Source: Duodenibacillus sp.
GTDB taxonomy: Bacteria > Pseudomonadota > Gammaproteobacteria > Burkholderiales > Burkholderiaceae_F
Length of the DNA stretch: 40,204 nt
Assembly (NCBI GenBank): GCA_017628205.1
Contig: JAGBZO010000010.1
Coordinates: forward strand, 1 to 40,204
Direction of reading: 5' to 3'
Positions 1-8,347 of this stretch are shown here, piece by piece. The notes beneath the pieces are model-generated. The model was not told the DNA's origin. It saw only the letters and a program-made list of their open reading frames with translations, and did no database searches. The translations under genes were made by a program, and so were the position numbers. Numbering within the stretch: the stretch's first letter is position 1; every line of letters begins with the position of its first letter.

Positions 1-1289
1 ATGACCAAAATACCGGGAATCACGAACGGATGATTGAAGACCAACTGGCCGATACGTGTGGTGCCCGTATAGTCCATTTCGACGGCGGCGATCACGGTCG
101 GATAGGTCGGCAAAATGAAGATGGCCGAAACGGCGGAGAACGACGCCACCAGCATATAGGAATCGCCGGGGTTGGCGGCGGTAATGCCCAAGGCGGCGAC
201 GACGGCCGGTGTAATGGCTTTGGCCGTTGCGGCATGCGAGTAAAGCAACATGGACGCAAAGAAGAAGACGAGGGCCAAGAGCGCCGGAGCCGACGTCACG
301 GTGTGCGAGGCAAACGACTTGATTTCACCGATGTGACCGGAAACGAACGTGTTGCCGAGCCAGGCGACGCCAAGAACGCAAACGCAGGCAATCATACCGC
401 TCTTAAAAACGGACGACGTGCTGATCTGATTGGTTTTGAGTTTGCATGTGACCGTAATGAGCATGGCGACCGACAGCATCAATGCCATGATCGCGTCGCC
501 GCGAGGCACGATCACCGGTTTGATCAGACCGATGGCCGGCGAAATGGCCGAAGCGTAGAGAACCACGAAAATCACGCCGGTGAGGAAAATGGCGACCGAG
601 CGTTTGGCATAGGGTTGCAACTCTTTGGCGGCGCTGCCTTTGGAGGGTTTCAAGATGCCCTTGGCCAAACGATCCAGATAGACGGGATCGGTCGAGAGAT
701 CCATCTTGCAGCAGATCGTCATGATTAACGAGGTGATCATCACGGCAGCGAACGTGGTGGTCAACCAAATGCACAACAAGGTCGGATAGCTCCATCCGAA
801 GTTTTCCAAGACGCCCGACCTATAAATGACGGCGGCTGACACCGGCGAGGCCGTAATGGCAATCGTCGAAGAAACGATCGCGATCGAGAGCGGGACGACG
901 GGGCGGATGTTTTGTTCTTTAGCCACTTCGACGATGACGGGCATCATCGAGTAAGACGTATGACTCGTACCGGCAAAAATCGTTAACGCGTAAGTAACGA
1001 TGGGGGCGAGAAAGTTGATGTGTTTGGGGTTGCGTCTCAGAATGCCTTCGGCGATTTTCACCAAATAGTCCAAGCCGCCGGCCAGTTGCATGGTCGAAAT
1101 GGCGGCGATCACGGAAGCAATGATCAAAATGACGTCCCACGGGATATTGCCCGGTTTCATCCCCAGCCCCAAGCCGAGAATCAAAACCCCCGCGCCACCG
1201 GCAAAACCGATGCCGATGCCGCCGAGACGAATCCCATAAAAAATGGCTCCCAAGACCACGACGATTTGAAGTATGAATTGAACATCCAT
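1..1289 (-). CDS. dcuA: Anaerobic C4-dicarboxylate transporter DcuA (3' end cut by window edge)
   Basis: Translating the minus strand from the ATG at 1289 gives an open frame that runs off the left edge, about 429 residues. It opens with MDVQFILQIVVVLGAIFYG and contains IAAISTMQLAGGLDYLV, LTIFAGTSHTSYSMMPVI, ITASPVSAAVIY and, near the end, FILPTYPTVIAAVEMD and GTTRIGQLVFNHPFVIPG. These are the DcuA/DcuB family signatures, and the C-terminal third reads closer to E. coli DcuA (433 aa) than DcuB. Only about the last 20 residues (the final membrane segment) should be missing. The family exchanges fumarate, malate or aspartate for succinate across the inner membrane during anaerobic fumarate respiration. 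A good Shine-Dalgarno (GGAG, 8 nt before ATG) supports the start. It fits the reductase and cytochrome genes at 24.7-26.6 kb. Confidence 0.93.
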   Translation of the reverse strand, partial: MDVQFILQIVVVLGAIFYGIRLGGIGIGFAGGAGVLILGLGLGMKPGNIPWDVILIIASVIAAISTMQLAGGLDYLVKIAEGILRRNPKHINFLAPIVTYALTIFAGTSHTSYSMMPVIVEVAKEQNIRPVVPLSIAIVSSTIAITASPVSAAVIYRSGVLENFGWSYPTLLCIWLTTTFAAVMITSLIMTICCKMDLSTDPVYLDRLAKGILKPSKGSAAKELQPYAKRSVAIFLTGVIFVVLYASAISPAIGLIKPVIVPRGDAIMALMLSVAMLITVTCKLKTNQISTSSVFKSGMIACVCVLGVAWLGNTFVSGHIGEIKSFASHTVTSAPALLALVFFFASMLLYSHAATAKAITPAVVAALGITAANPGDSYMLVASFSAVSAIFILPTYPTVIAAVEMDYTGTTRIGQLVFNHPFVIPGILV

Positions 1290-1633
1290 GACTGTTCTCC
1301 AACGAAAACATACGTGAGACAGCAATCGGTATCGGGACTTGTTGTTCGGCGGCCCTACGGTCGTCCTCCCGAGACGGTTGTGCCAATTCCGTATCAGTAA
1401 AGACACTAGGGATTTTACTATCGGCGTGAAAACCTTGGTATGCCAATGGGTTTGTTTTTACAGCGGAGCGTTTGGACGTCGTGTTTTAGGTGACAGACCG
1501 CCTGCAATCGAGAGGAACGGGAGTTGTCGACGTCTTCGTTTCGTAACGGACCGACGCAACGCGAATCGCAATCTCGCTTGTGACGGCGTGTCGGATGTCG
1601 CTGTTTTCACCGGCGGCGCAAGACGTCGGCGCT
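1290..1633. other. Intergenic region upstream of dcuA
   Basis: About 340 bases between the start of dcuA and the end of the next minus-strand lipoprotein gene. It must hold the dcuA promoter, but I see no convincing -35/-10 pair or FNR/CRP palindrome. The open frames crossing it have unconvincing, Arg-rich composition. Confidence 0.5.
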
Positions 1634-2068
1634 TTAGTCGCGCTGCAAAGTCATTTCACGATATAAAGCCGCGTCCAATCGGTCGATCCAGCCGTTGTAG
1701 TCGTCGCGAATGCAAACGACGAAAGGATCGTCGGGACAGTGTTGCTTTTCAAGACCGAAGTCGCTGACGTGAACGATCTTGTAAGTGCGAGAACCGTATT
1801 CGACGCGCACGATGGCATGTACGTTTTGATATCGGCGATTCCACTGTTGGGGATAGCATAGGGTGACGCTGCCGGGGCGTGCTTCCAAGACTTGCCAGCC
1901 CAAAGGTCCCGCAGCACGCGAAATCGAGCTCATCATGAGACTGTCGTTCGGCGTTCCGGTAAGGGGGATGCGGGAAGGTTCGTCGATTAACATCGGTTCG
2001 ATCGAAGAACAACCGGTGAGCGTCAGTGCGCCGAAGGATGCGAGCAGTGCCAGTGTCTTGATGTGCAT
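1634..2068 (-). CDS. Small outer-membrane-type lipoprotein, function unknown
   Basis: A 144-residue protein with a lipoprotein signal peptide: Lys near the N-terminus, a hydrophobic stretch, and the lipobox LTGC with the acylated Cys at residue 20. The mature part is about 125 residues, contains three further cysteines and a hydrophilic acidic C-terminus, with no motif I recognise. The segment SRAAGPLGWQV followed by VTLCYPQQWNRRYQ suggests a small globular alpha/beta domain. It lies alone between dcuA and the helicase gene. It is expected to be lipid-anchored in the envelope; no enzyme role can be assigned. Confidence 0.8.
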   Translation of the reverse strand: MHIKTLALLASFGALTLTGCSSIEPMLIDEPSRIPLTGTPNDSLMMSSISRAAGPLGWQVLEARPGSVTLCYPQQWNRRYQNVHAIVRVEYGSRTYKIVHVSDFGLEKQHCPDDPFVVCIRDDYNGWIDRLDAALYREMTLQRD

Positions 2069-2273
2069 GCTTAGTCTCCTGAAATCGTCAAACGCCCTCG
2101 CGGTGCGTGTCTTGATCGTTTATTGTACGTGCCTTACCTTGCTAACGAGGTGAGCGGAAAGAATCTAGACAAATGTCTGTCAAGGATTAGCCACACGATC
2201 ATCTTCAACCAAGATGGAGTGAAAGACGGTTTATGCTCCCAATGCAACGGCCTCCTTTGGTGTTGGCCCTGAA

Positions 2274-2316
2274 AAGGAGGTAGAGTATGCAGCGAACATC
2301 GTCTTTCTTTTGTTGA
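2274..2316 (+). other. Possible nine-codon leader ORF with ideal ribosome binding site
   Basis: A perfect Shine-Dalgarno AAGGAGG (2274-2280) sits 6 nt before an ATG at 2287, which opens only nine codons (MQRTSSFFC) before TGA at 2314-2316. That stop overlaps the TTG at 2310/2313 that could start the helicase frame. It may be a translational-coupling leader, or a sign that the true helicase start was shifted out of frame by a one-base change. Confidence 0.35.
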
Positions 2317-5138
2317 AGACCTTCCCGATGAAAAGAACTTGGTCACCTTCCTTTGTCGCGCGACTGTTAACCGCATCCGAACGATGGTGTTTGACGTACG
2401 CCGACAATCGTCTGATGCTCACGCCCGGTGCGTGTGGGGTAGAAGGTGTTGTCAAAGACTTGACTGTGACGAGGGGAGTACTTTGGGCGCGATTGAACGT
2501 TGTCGATACACGAGGCAACGCGTGCCTTCTCAAAGGACTGAGTAACGGAGAGGCTGCCGATCTACTGGAATGGCTTCGTTCGGTATACGAAACCCCGGCG
2601 CAAAAACAGTGGCTGCGGTCTGTTTGTCTCTGGGTGCGTCGGGTTCGAGTGCGGGTTCGGGAATCCATTAAACACCATGGGTGGATCGAGCGTGAACTCA
2701 TTGAGACGTTAGCCGCGGAGCAACCGAGTCCTTTAATCAACATTCAAACGCGAACGGCGTTTGTCGGGTTGGATACGCTTGACTCCCCGAGCCTTCCTAT
2801 CGATTTGCCCGATCCGCTGACATCGGAATCCGACTTGGCAAGTCAAACCCCGACGTCATACATACCTCTTTTAAAGGCTACGCAACGTTTTCCGGATGCC
2901 TTGAACTGGGAGGCGTTTGTCGGTTCACTCAATTGCGGTCAGTTGCAAGCGCTTTGCCTTTGGACACAACCGCTGGAGACGCTTTTTCATGAGGAAAACA
3001 AGCGGTGCATGCAAAAAGCGTTCCTAGAATCGGAACGATTTTTCGACACGGTGGAGAAGTGTCCTTTGACTCGGGAACAACGAGAAGCTGTCATCACCTG
3101 CGACAATCGGATGTTGTTGGTGGCGGCGGCGGGCTCGGGCAAAACGTCCGTCATCGTTGCCAAGACCGGTTATGTCTTGACGCAAGGATTTTTTGATCCT
3201 GAAAAGCTCCTCATATTGGCGTTTAATACCGATGCGGCCGAGGAGGTGGCCGCCCGGCTCGTGCAACGATTGAAACCGTTTGTGCCTAACGTCGATCGCG
3301 TCAAATTCAAAACTTTTCATGCTCTGGCACTGGAAACCATTGGATTGGCAACCGGTAAAAAGCCCTCGGCACCGTCCTGGATTGTCGAAGATCGCAAGGC
3401 GATCGACAAGCTGGTCGAAATCATCAACAGTCTGTGTGAAACGAGCTCGGAATTTCGTAAAAATTGGAATCTGTTTTGTCACGTTCTCGCCGATGAGTTG
3501 CCGTCGTTGGAGGAGGATTCGGACAATCCCGACGTCTGCGACAGCACAACCGGGCGTGTCGGTTTTTCCACTGCCAAAGGCGACTTGGTGAAAAGCCGCT
3601 CCGAAGCCGTATTAGCCGATTGGTTGCATTGTCATGGGATTGAGTATCGGTACGAAGAACCGTATCCGATCGACACGCGCGATTCGATGCATTCCCAATA
3701 CCGTCCGGATTTTTACCTGCCTGCCGCCAACGCCTACCTTGAGTTATATGCGGTGGATCAAAACGGTCGTTCGCCCTTTGGCGATGCCTATCTCGAGAGC
3801 ATGAAGTGGAAAGAAGCGCTGCATCGACAACATAAAACGACCCTGTTGTCCGTTACGGTTCACGCGATTAGAACCGGTGAAGCGTTCGAGTATCTGACGC
3901 GGGAGTTGCCCAAACGCGGTGTGCGACTCGGTTCGGCACTTGAAAAAGCGCTGTCGTCACGGAATTTAACGAAGAAAGAAGCGGTCATTCTGCGTACGTT
4001 CCGTACGTTCTTAACGCATATGAAGAACAATCGATTGACCGCGCAGGACGTTCAAGTTCGACTGCAAGAGGTGGAGGTCTCGTCGTTCAAGCTACGTCAC
4101 CGAATTTTTCTCAGCCTCTTTGATGCCGTACGAACGCGCTGGGACGCTGAACTCAAGGCGGAGGGAGGAGTTGATTTCGAGGACATGCTCAATCAAGCGG
4201 CCAACATATTGCAGGCAGGCCGTTGGAAGTCTCCCTACGAGATGGTGCTGGTCGATGAGTTTCAGGACGCCAGTCAAGCCCGTGCCCGTCTTGTCAACGA
4301 ACTGGTACGTGAGAAGGGGCGATTTCTTTTTGCCGTCGGAGACGACTGGCAGAGCATCAATCGTTTTGCCGGTGCCGACGTAGGCGTCATGCAATCGTTC
4401 GAGACGTTGTTTGGCAAAGGAACCGTTTTAAAGTTGGAAACAACGTTTCGTTGTCCTCAAACGCTCTGCGATATTGCCGGCGGGTTTGTCAGCAAGAATC
4501 CTGCGCAATTGAATAAACGCGTCCGCTCACAAGCCCAAAATACGGCTCTACCGGTGGTTCTCTTGGCGGTCAAACGGGAAGATGGAATCGCTTCGGCCGT
4601 AGCTTCTTACATCGCGTCCTTGCCACTCGGGAGTCATGGAAAAAGACGCGTCCTGATCTTGGGACGGTATCGATTTGAAAGACAAATCCTTTCGGTTCTC
4701 TCGGTCGATTCTATGACGGAGGTACGGTTCTCAACAGTCCATGCGGCCAAGGGGTTGGAGGCCGATTACATTGTCATCCCACGATTAATTGCGGGAACAA
4801 TGGGTTTTCCTTGTCGGATTCACGAAGATCCCGTGCTTCGTTTGGCCATGCCAACGGCCGATACGTATGAATTGTCCGAAGAGCGTCGGCTTTTTTACGT
4901 TGCGTTGACGCGAGCGAAAAAACAGGTTTGTTTGGTCACCGTCGAGGGCAATACCTCCGTTTTTGTGACCGAACTGATCGACGAATTCGGTATCAAGGTA
5001 CGGACGTCGTCGGGCCAAATGGCTGAATCGGTATGCCCGCGTTGTGGCAAAGGCTTTCTCGTACCGCGAAAAGGCCCTTACGGCAGTTTTTGGGGATGCT
5101 CGTGCTACCCGAACTGTCACTTCACGCGTCCACTCTGA
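2310..5138 (+). CDS. helD: HelD/UvrD-type superfamily 1 helicase with inserted nuclease-like domain and C-terminal zinc finger
   Basis: A 942-residue SF1 helicase. Residues 1-110 resemble the N-terminal module of E. coli DNA helicase IV. Walker A is AAAGSGKTSVIVAK (GSGKT 275-279), motif II VLVDEFQDAS (D649-E650), motif III GDDWQSINRFAGAD, motif IV TTFRCPQ, motif V FSTVHAAKGLEADY and motif VI RLFYVALTRAK. Between motifs Ia and II lies an insert around residues 425-520 with YRPDFYLP (D467) and LELYAVD (E478), the layout of a PD-(D/E)xK nuclease fold, although the usual Lys after E478 is Tyr. The C-terminus has a topoisomerase-type zinc finger (C909, C912, C930/C932, C936). E. coli HelD is 684 aa, so the insert and finger account for the extra length. 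It should act on DNA in repair or recombination. The start is uncertain: TTG 2310 or ATG 2328, neither with a good ribosome site. Confidence 0.88.
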   Translation: MLKTFPMKRTWSPSFVARLLTASERWCLTYADNRLMLTPGACGVEGVVKDLTVTRGVLWARLNVVDTRGNACLLKGLSNGEAADLLEWLRSVYETPAQKQWLRSVCLWVRRVRVRVRESIKHHGWIERELIETLAAEQPSPLINIQTRTAFVGLDTLDSPSLPIDLPDPLTSESDLASQTPTSYIPLLKATQRFPDALNWEAFVGSLNCGQLQALCLWTQPLETLFHEENKRCMQKAFLESERFFDTVEKCPLTREQREAVITCDNRMLLVAAAGSGKTSVIVAKTGYVLTQGFFDPEKLLILAFNTDAAEEVAARLVQRLKPFVPNVDRVKFKTFHALALETIGLATGKKPSAPSWIVEDRKAIDKLVEIINSLCETSSEFRKNWNLFCHVLADELPSLEEDSDNPDVCDSTTGRVGFSTAKGDLVKSRSEAVLADWLHCHGIEYRYEEPYPIDTRDSMHSQYRPDFYLPAANAYLELYAVDQNGRSPFGDAYLESMKWKEALHRQHKTTLLSVTVHAIRTGEAFEYLTRELPKRGVRLGSALEKALSSRNLTKKEAVILRTFRTFLTHMKNNRLTAQDVQVRLQEVEVSSFKLRHRIFLSLFDAVRTRWDAELKAEGGVDFEDMLNQAANILQAGRWKSPYEMVLVDEFQDASQARARLVNELVREKGRFLFAVGDDWQSINRFAGADVGVMQSFETLFGKGTVLKLETTFRCPQTLCDIAGGFVSKNPAQLNKRVRSQAQNTALPVVLLAVKREDGIASAVASYIASLPLGSHGKRRVLILGRYRFERQILSVLSVDSMTEVRFSTVHAAKGLEADYIVIPRLIAGTMGFPCRIHEDPVLRLAMPTADTYELSEERRLFYVALTRAKKQVCLVTVEGNTSVFVTELIDEFGIKVRTSSGQMAESVCPRCGKGFLVPRKGPYGSFWGCSCYPNCHFTRPL

Positions 5139-5225
5139 TGGAACGGAATTCGCCACGCGCGAAATGGCCAACAACTCGTAGCTGATATACTCAACGCACC
5201 CAACCAATCCGAGAGGAGTCCGATC

Positions 5226-6131
5226 GTGAAACTGATGCCCGTGATGACGACATCGTTTTTGATGGCGGTCGGTCTGTCAAATGCGCCGGCCGAGCCGCTC
5301 GATTGGCGTTTTCGCTCGGATGGAACGATAAGTTATCTGGACCAAGGGCTCGAACATTATTTTGGCGAAAACGGCAAGCCCGTCGATTACGTCAAGGCCG
5401 AACATTATTTTGCCAAGGCGTGCGAAGTCAACATGGCGGCCGGTTGTTGGCATCTTGGGTACATGCTCAAACAAGGCGAGGGGATGACGAAAGATCCGAA
5501 GCGCGCTACGCGCCTGTTCGATCGAAGTTGCTCCATGGGCTATGCCCCCGCCTGCAACGATTTGGGCGTGCAATTTGAGCACGGTCACGGGGTGAAAGCG
5601 GATCGGGCACGAGCCGCCGTCCTTTATGAAACGGCGTGTGAAGGCAAGGATGGAAACGGCTGCGTGAACTTGGGCTTGCTGTTGACAACCACGGCCCGAA
5701 CCGCTAGCGAGACGGCACGCGTTCGGCAGCTCTTTGAAACGGCATGCGTCTTGGAAAACGGTCGCGGATGCGACCGTACGGCACAATTGTATTTCCATGG
5801 AGTAGGCGTCGAAAAAGACCGCTTGAAAGCGGCCGAGTTGTGGGAGCGCGGTTGTGCGTTCAACGAAAAAGAGGCGTGTTATCGCTTGGCTTTGGTGAGC
5901 TATCGTGGTTGGGGGATTGAGAAGGACCGAGCCGGCGCCGTCGAACATTTCGACAAAGCTTGCCGTTTGGGACACGCCGCGGCGTGTGGCGATCTGGCCG
6001 CACTCTATCGTAACGGCGACGGCGTAAAGAAAAACAAACGTGTTGCGCGTCGGTATGCCGAAACAGCCTGTGCGTTAGGCCACAGCCGGGCTTGTGCGGA
6101 CTACGGTCTATCCGAAAAAAACACGCGTTGA
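5226..6131 (+). CDS. Exported Hcp-like Sel1-repeat protein with seven Cys pairs
   Basis: A 301-residue protein starting at GTG 5226, chosen because GAGAGGAG lies just upstream. A short signal peptide (to about residue 22) precedes six or seven Sel1-like repeats of about 36 residues, each with the A-x-x-LG...G.GV.KD pattern. Every repeat carries a C-x7-C pair, for example CSMGYAPAC, CAFNEKEAC and CALGHSRAC; seven such pairs are visible. This is the arrangement of Helicobacter cysteine-rich proteins (Hcp), where each pair forms an intra-repeat disulfide in an exported alpha-solenoid. Such proteins usually mediate protein-protein interactions in the periplasm or outside the cell; Hcp proteins have been linked to peptidoglycan or beta-lactam binding, which cannot be read from this sequence. 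It seems monocistronic. Confidence 0.87.
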   Translation: MKLMPVMTTSFLMAVGLSNAPAEPLDWRFRSDGTISYLDQGLEHYFGENGKPVDYVKAEHYFAKACEVNMAAGCWHLGYMLKQGEGMTKDPKRATRLFDRSCSMGYAPACNDLGVQFEHGHGVKADRARAAVLYETACEGKDGNGCVNLGLLLTTTARTASETARVRQLFETACVLENGRGCDRTAQLYFHGVGVEKDRLKAAELWERGCAFNEKEACYRLALVSYRGWGIEKDRAGAVEHFDKACRLGHAAACGDLAALYRNGDGVKKNKRVARRYAETACALGHSRACADYGLSEKNTR

Positions 6132-6322
6132 TACGCACGGACGGCGCCCTGAGTAAACGGCGATTTTTGCTCCGTTTCGTAGCCGATATGACGACAAAAG
6201 CATCGCGAAACCCTCCGACTTTTGAACCAAAGCGCAGGGGATAAAGCCCGCTTTGATAAAATTTATTTATTGGAATGCAGACAATGTCGACACGCCAAAC
6301 GCGGCATTGAATCGAGGATCTC

Positions 6323-6787
6323 ATGTTTAACACGCTTACGAAAGAACTGGGCGACGTCATCGGTTTGGATCAGTTGGGGCCGGATGAAACGGGGGCGTTG
6401 ACGCTGAGCGTCGACGGCATGACGTTCACGTTGCAATACTATGAGAGCGGAGAAGAGATCTACATCATTCATCGCATCGGTCCGTTGCCCGAAGACGATG
6501 CGTCCCTCTTGGCCTTGCAGGGGTATTTGCTCGAGAGCAATTGCTTTTTCCGACACGTGGGGCCGGGGACCCTGGGGATTGAGGGTCGAGACGTCTTTTA
6601 TACCGTACGCGTTGCCTGTCGCGATCGATCCGGCCAACGACTCTCCGGTGCCGAACTCGAGGTCCTGTTGCGCGGCGTGGTCGATACGTGCAGACTGTTG
6701 CGTGAAGGATCCGACGAGGTGATCAATCGAGTCCTCACACAGTCTGATCCGATCGACGCGGATTATCTGTCCATGCTTAAGGTATAA
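6323..6787 (+). CDS. CesT/Tir-family type III secretion chaperone
   Basis: A 154-residue acidic protein. The pattern (N-terminal amphipathic helix LTKELGDVIGLDQL, then strands ALTLSVDGMTFTLQYY and IYIIHRIGPLPED, a helix LLALQGYLLESNCFF, strands GTLGIEGRDVFYTVRV, and a C-terminal helix LEVLLRGVVDTCRLLRE) is that of class I type III secretion chaperones of the CesT family, which run 130-160 residues, dimerise and bind the N-terminal region of one effector. The adjacent downstream gene starts 30 nt later with a good AAGGA ribosome site and is the obvious partner, as effector and chaperone genes are usually paired. No type III apparatus gene is present in this window, so the export machine must lie elsewhere or be absent. 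Confidence 0.75.
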   Translation: MFNTLTKELGDVIGLDQLGPDETGALTLSVDGMTFTLQYYESGEEIYIIHRIGPLPEDDASLLALQGYLLESNCFFRHVGPGTLGIEGRDVFYTVRVACRDRSGQRLSGAELEVLLRGVVDTCRLLREGSDEVINRVLTQSDPIDADYLSMLKV

Positions 6788-6817
6788 GCTTCAATTGAAT
6801 CACAAAAAGGAATCGCC

Positions 6818-8224
6818 ATGCCGCCGGTTGAAATGATCGACTTAGTGAAAACCGCCCGCGCCTTTGAAGAAGTGGGCGACGCCCCCGTCGTTCAAAAGAC
6901 GGAGGTCGGGAAAATGGGTTCGGCCGACGTCACTGTCGTCGCCGACGCACGCGCCAAGGCCGACGCCGACATGGCACGTAATGTCATCGAACACATTCGT
7001 CAAACCAAGGGGATGGAGGCGAAAAACGTCACGGAAGCCGAACGACTCTTCGGCGCTTTGCTCACGTCGGGAAAGCCGCTGAGCGGCCGCGAGGTGGCGG
7101 CCGTCATTACGACGACGATTCGCAGCGTGCAGGTCGAATGCGATCCCGAAACCGCCGCCCAAACCTTGGAAGAATTTGCCCGAACGGTCCAAGACATTCC
7201 TTTGCATTATCTCAAGGAAGAACATTTGCCGCCGCGCCTGGCCCAGGTCAATCCGGCGCAAGTGCAAGCCTTCGTTGAGGAGCGCATCGTTGAAAATCAG
7301 CCTCCCGTCGATACTCGACAGCCTGTATTGCGGGCGACGCCGACTATCGATGCGGCTCGCCAAGATCTCGAGCAGTTTCGTACCGAACTGGGCGGATCGC
7401 CTCATTTCCCCGACGGCAACCCGACATACAGTCTTAAAACCAAGAAGTTTTTCGGTATTCCTCTGGAAGCCTGTCAGGCGTGGTGTCAGAAACAGATCGA
7501 CAACAGCACGATTTTGAAAGGCTTTTGGAAAGCGGTCGGTCGCGCTTTCGGGTTGTCCGACGTTCAACAGACGCAGTTTGAAACCGCCGCCCTGTTTATC
7601 GAAAGTATGCGTTTGTTGTCGGCCAATCGCGATCGCATTGCCGAGGCCTTCCGTCGCAGTACGGCCGAAGGTCAGGCGCTGATGGGCGAGACGGCTCGAC
7701 TGGCTTGTCACCCGAGCTTGAACGGCGGAGCCGAAGGGATGATTCGCAATATCGACAGCAGCCTCGAGATGTTTGAAACGCAGTACGCCAATGCCAAGAG
7801 CCGAGGCGAACTGTTGGATTTCTTCCAAGCATTGCAGGGCGTTTGCTTTGAAAACCGCATGACAATGCTCACCGAGTATGCCATGGCGCACGTCGATCTG
7901 AATCCGGTAAACGAAGAGGTGCAAAACCAAGGCGGTTTGAATCTTAAGCGTGAGATGGTCGACCATCTGTCGACCGATACGATGGCAACCGCACTTATGA
8001 AGGAAATCGGGGCGATTATCAACACGAACCCCGACGTGAAAATGACATGGGACGTCATTTCCACCCACCTGAAGGACTACTGCGTCGGCATGTTGCGTCC
8101 CGCCACTGACAATGAGGGCAACGTCTTGCTTGATGAAAACGGCCAACTGGTCGTTCGTGCCATTACGCCGGAAGACGTCGACAATTTGCGTGAGTACATG
8201 AATTTGATGCTTTGCTTCGAATGA
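6818..8224 (+). CDS. Candidate type III secreted protein, partner of upstream chaperone
   Basis: A 468-residue, mostly alpha-helical soluble protein with no signal peptide or membrane segment. I do not recognise a family. Residues 1-190 are acidic and probably partly disordered (Val/Ala/Glu/Pro rich, with linker-like stretches around ENQPPVDTRQP), as expected for a secretion signal plus chaperone-binding region. From about residue 190 a globular helical domain follows (FFGIPLEACQAWCQKQID, FWKAVGRAFGLSD, LLDFFQALQGVCFENRM), with a short beta-hairpin-like tail before the end. It is preceded at 30 nt by a CesT-type chaperone and followed by a strong terminator, so the two make a closed two-gene unit. 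Alternatives are a gatekeeper-like or regulatory protein. The assignment as an effector is inference from the neighbour only. Confidence 0.5.
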   Translation: MPPVEMIDLVKTARAFEEVGDAPVVQKTEVGKMGSADVTVVADARAKADADMARNVIEHIRQTKGMEAKNVTEAERLFGALLTSGKPLSGREVAAVITTTIRSVQVECDPETAAQTLEEFARTVQDIPLHYLKEEHLPPRLAQVNPAQVQAFVEERIVENQPPVDTRQPVLRATPTIDAARQDLEQFRTELGGSPHFPDGNPTYSLKTKKFFGIPLEACQAWCQKQIDNSTILKGFWKAVGRAFGLSDVQQTQFETAALFIESMRLLSANRDRIAEAFRRSTAEGQALMGETARLACHPSLNGGAEGMIRNIDSSLEMFETQYANAKSRGELLDFFQALQGVCFENRMTMLTEYAMAHVDLNPVNEEVQNQGGLNLKREMVDHLSTDTMATALMKEIGAIINTNPDVKMTWDVISTHLKDYCVGMLRPATDNEGNVLLDENGQLVVRAITPEDVDNLREYMNLMLCFE

Positions 8225-8271
8225 TCGACGTTTGAATCGGTGCCTTCTGAAAATACGACGTTTTCAGGATG

Positions 8272-8310
8272 CGCTCTCCGTTTCTGTCACAGATACGGAG
8301 AGCGTTTTTT
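8272..8310 (+). terminator. Rho-independent terminator after the chaperone/effector pair
   Basis: A perfect 10-bp stem, CGCTCTCCGT (8272-8281) with ACGGAGAGCG (8295-8304), is followed by TTTTTT. Confidence 0.9.
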
Positions 8311-8347
8311 CATACATACCTGAAACTGAGGAGCAAGACGAGACGAC

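Noticed and set aside
7801-7890. Resemblance of QALQGVCFENRM to the Cys-containing segment of NEL-type E3 ligase effectors
   Set aside because: Only a few residues agree, the Cys-x-Asp pattern needed for catalysis is not present (Cys-Phe-Glu), and no leucine-rich repeats precede it.
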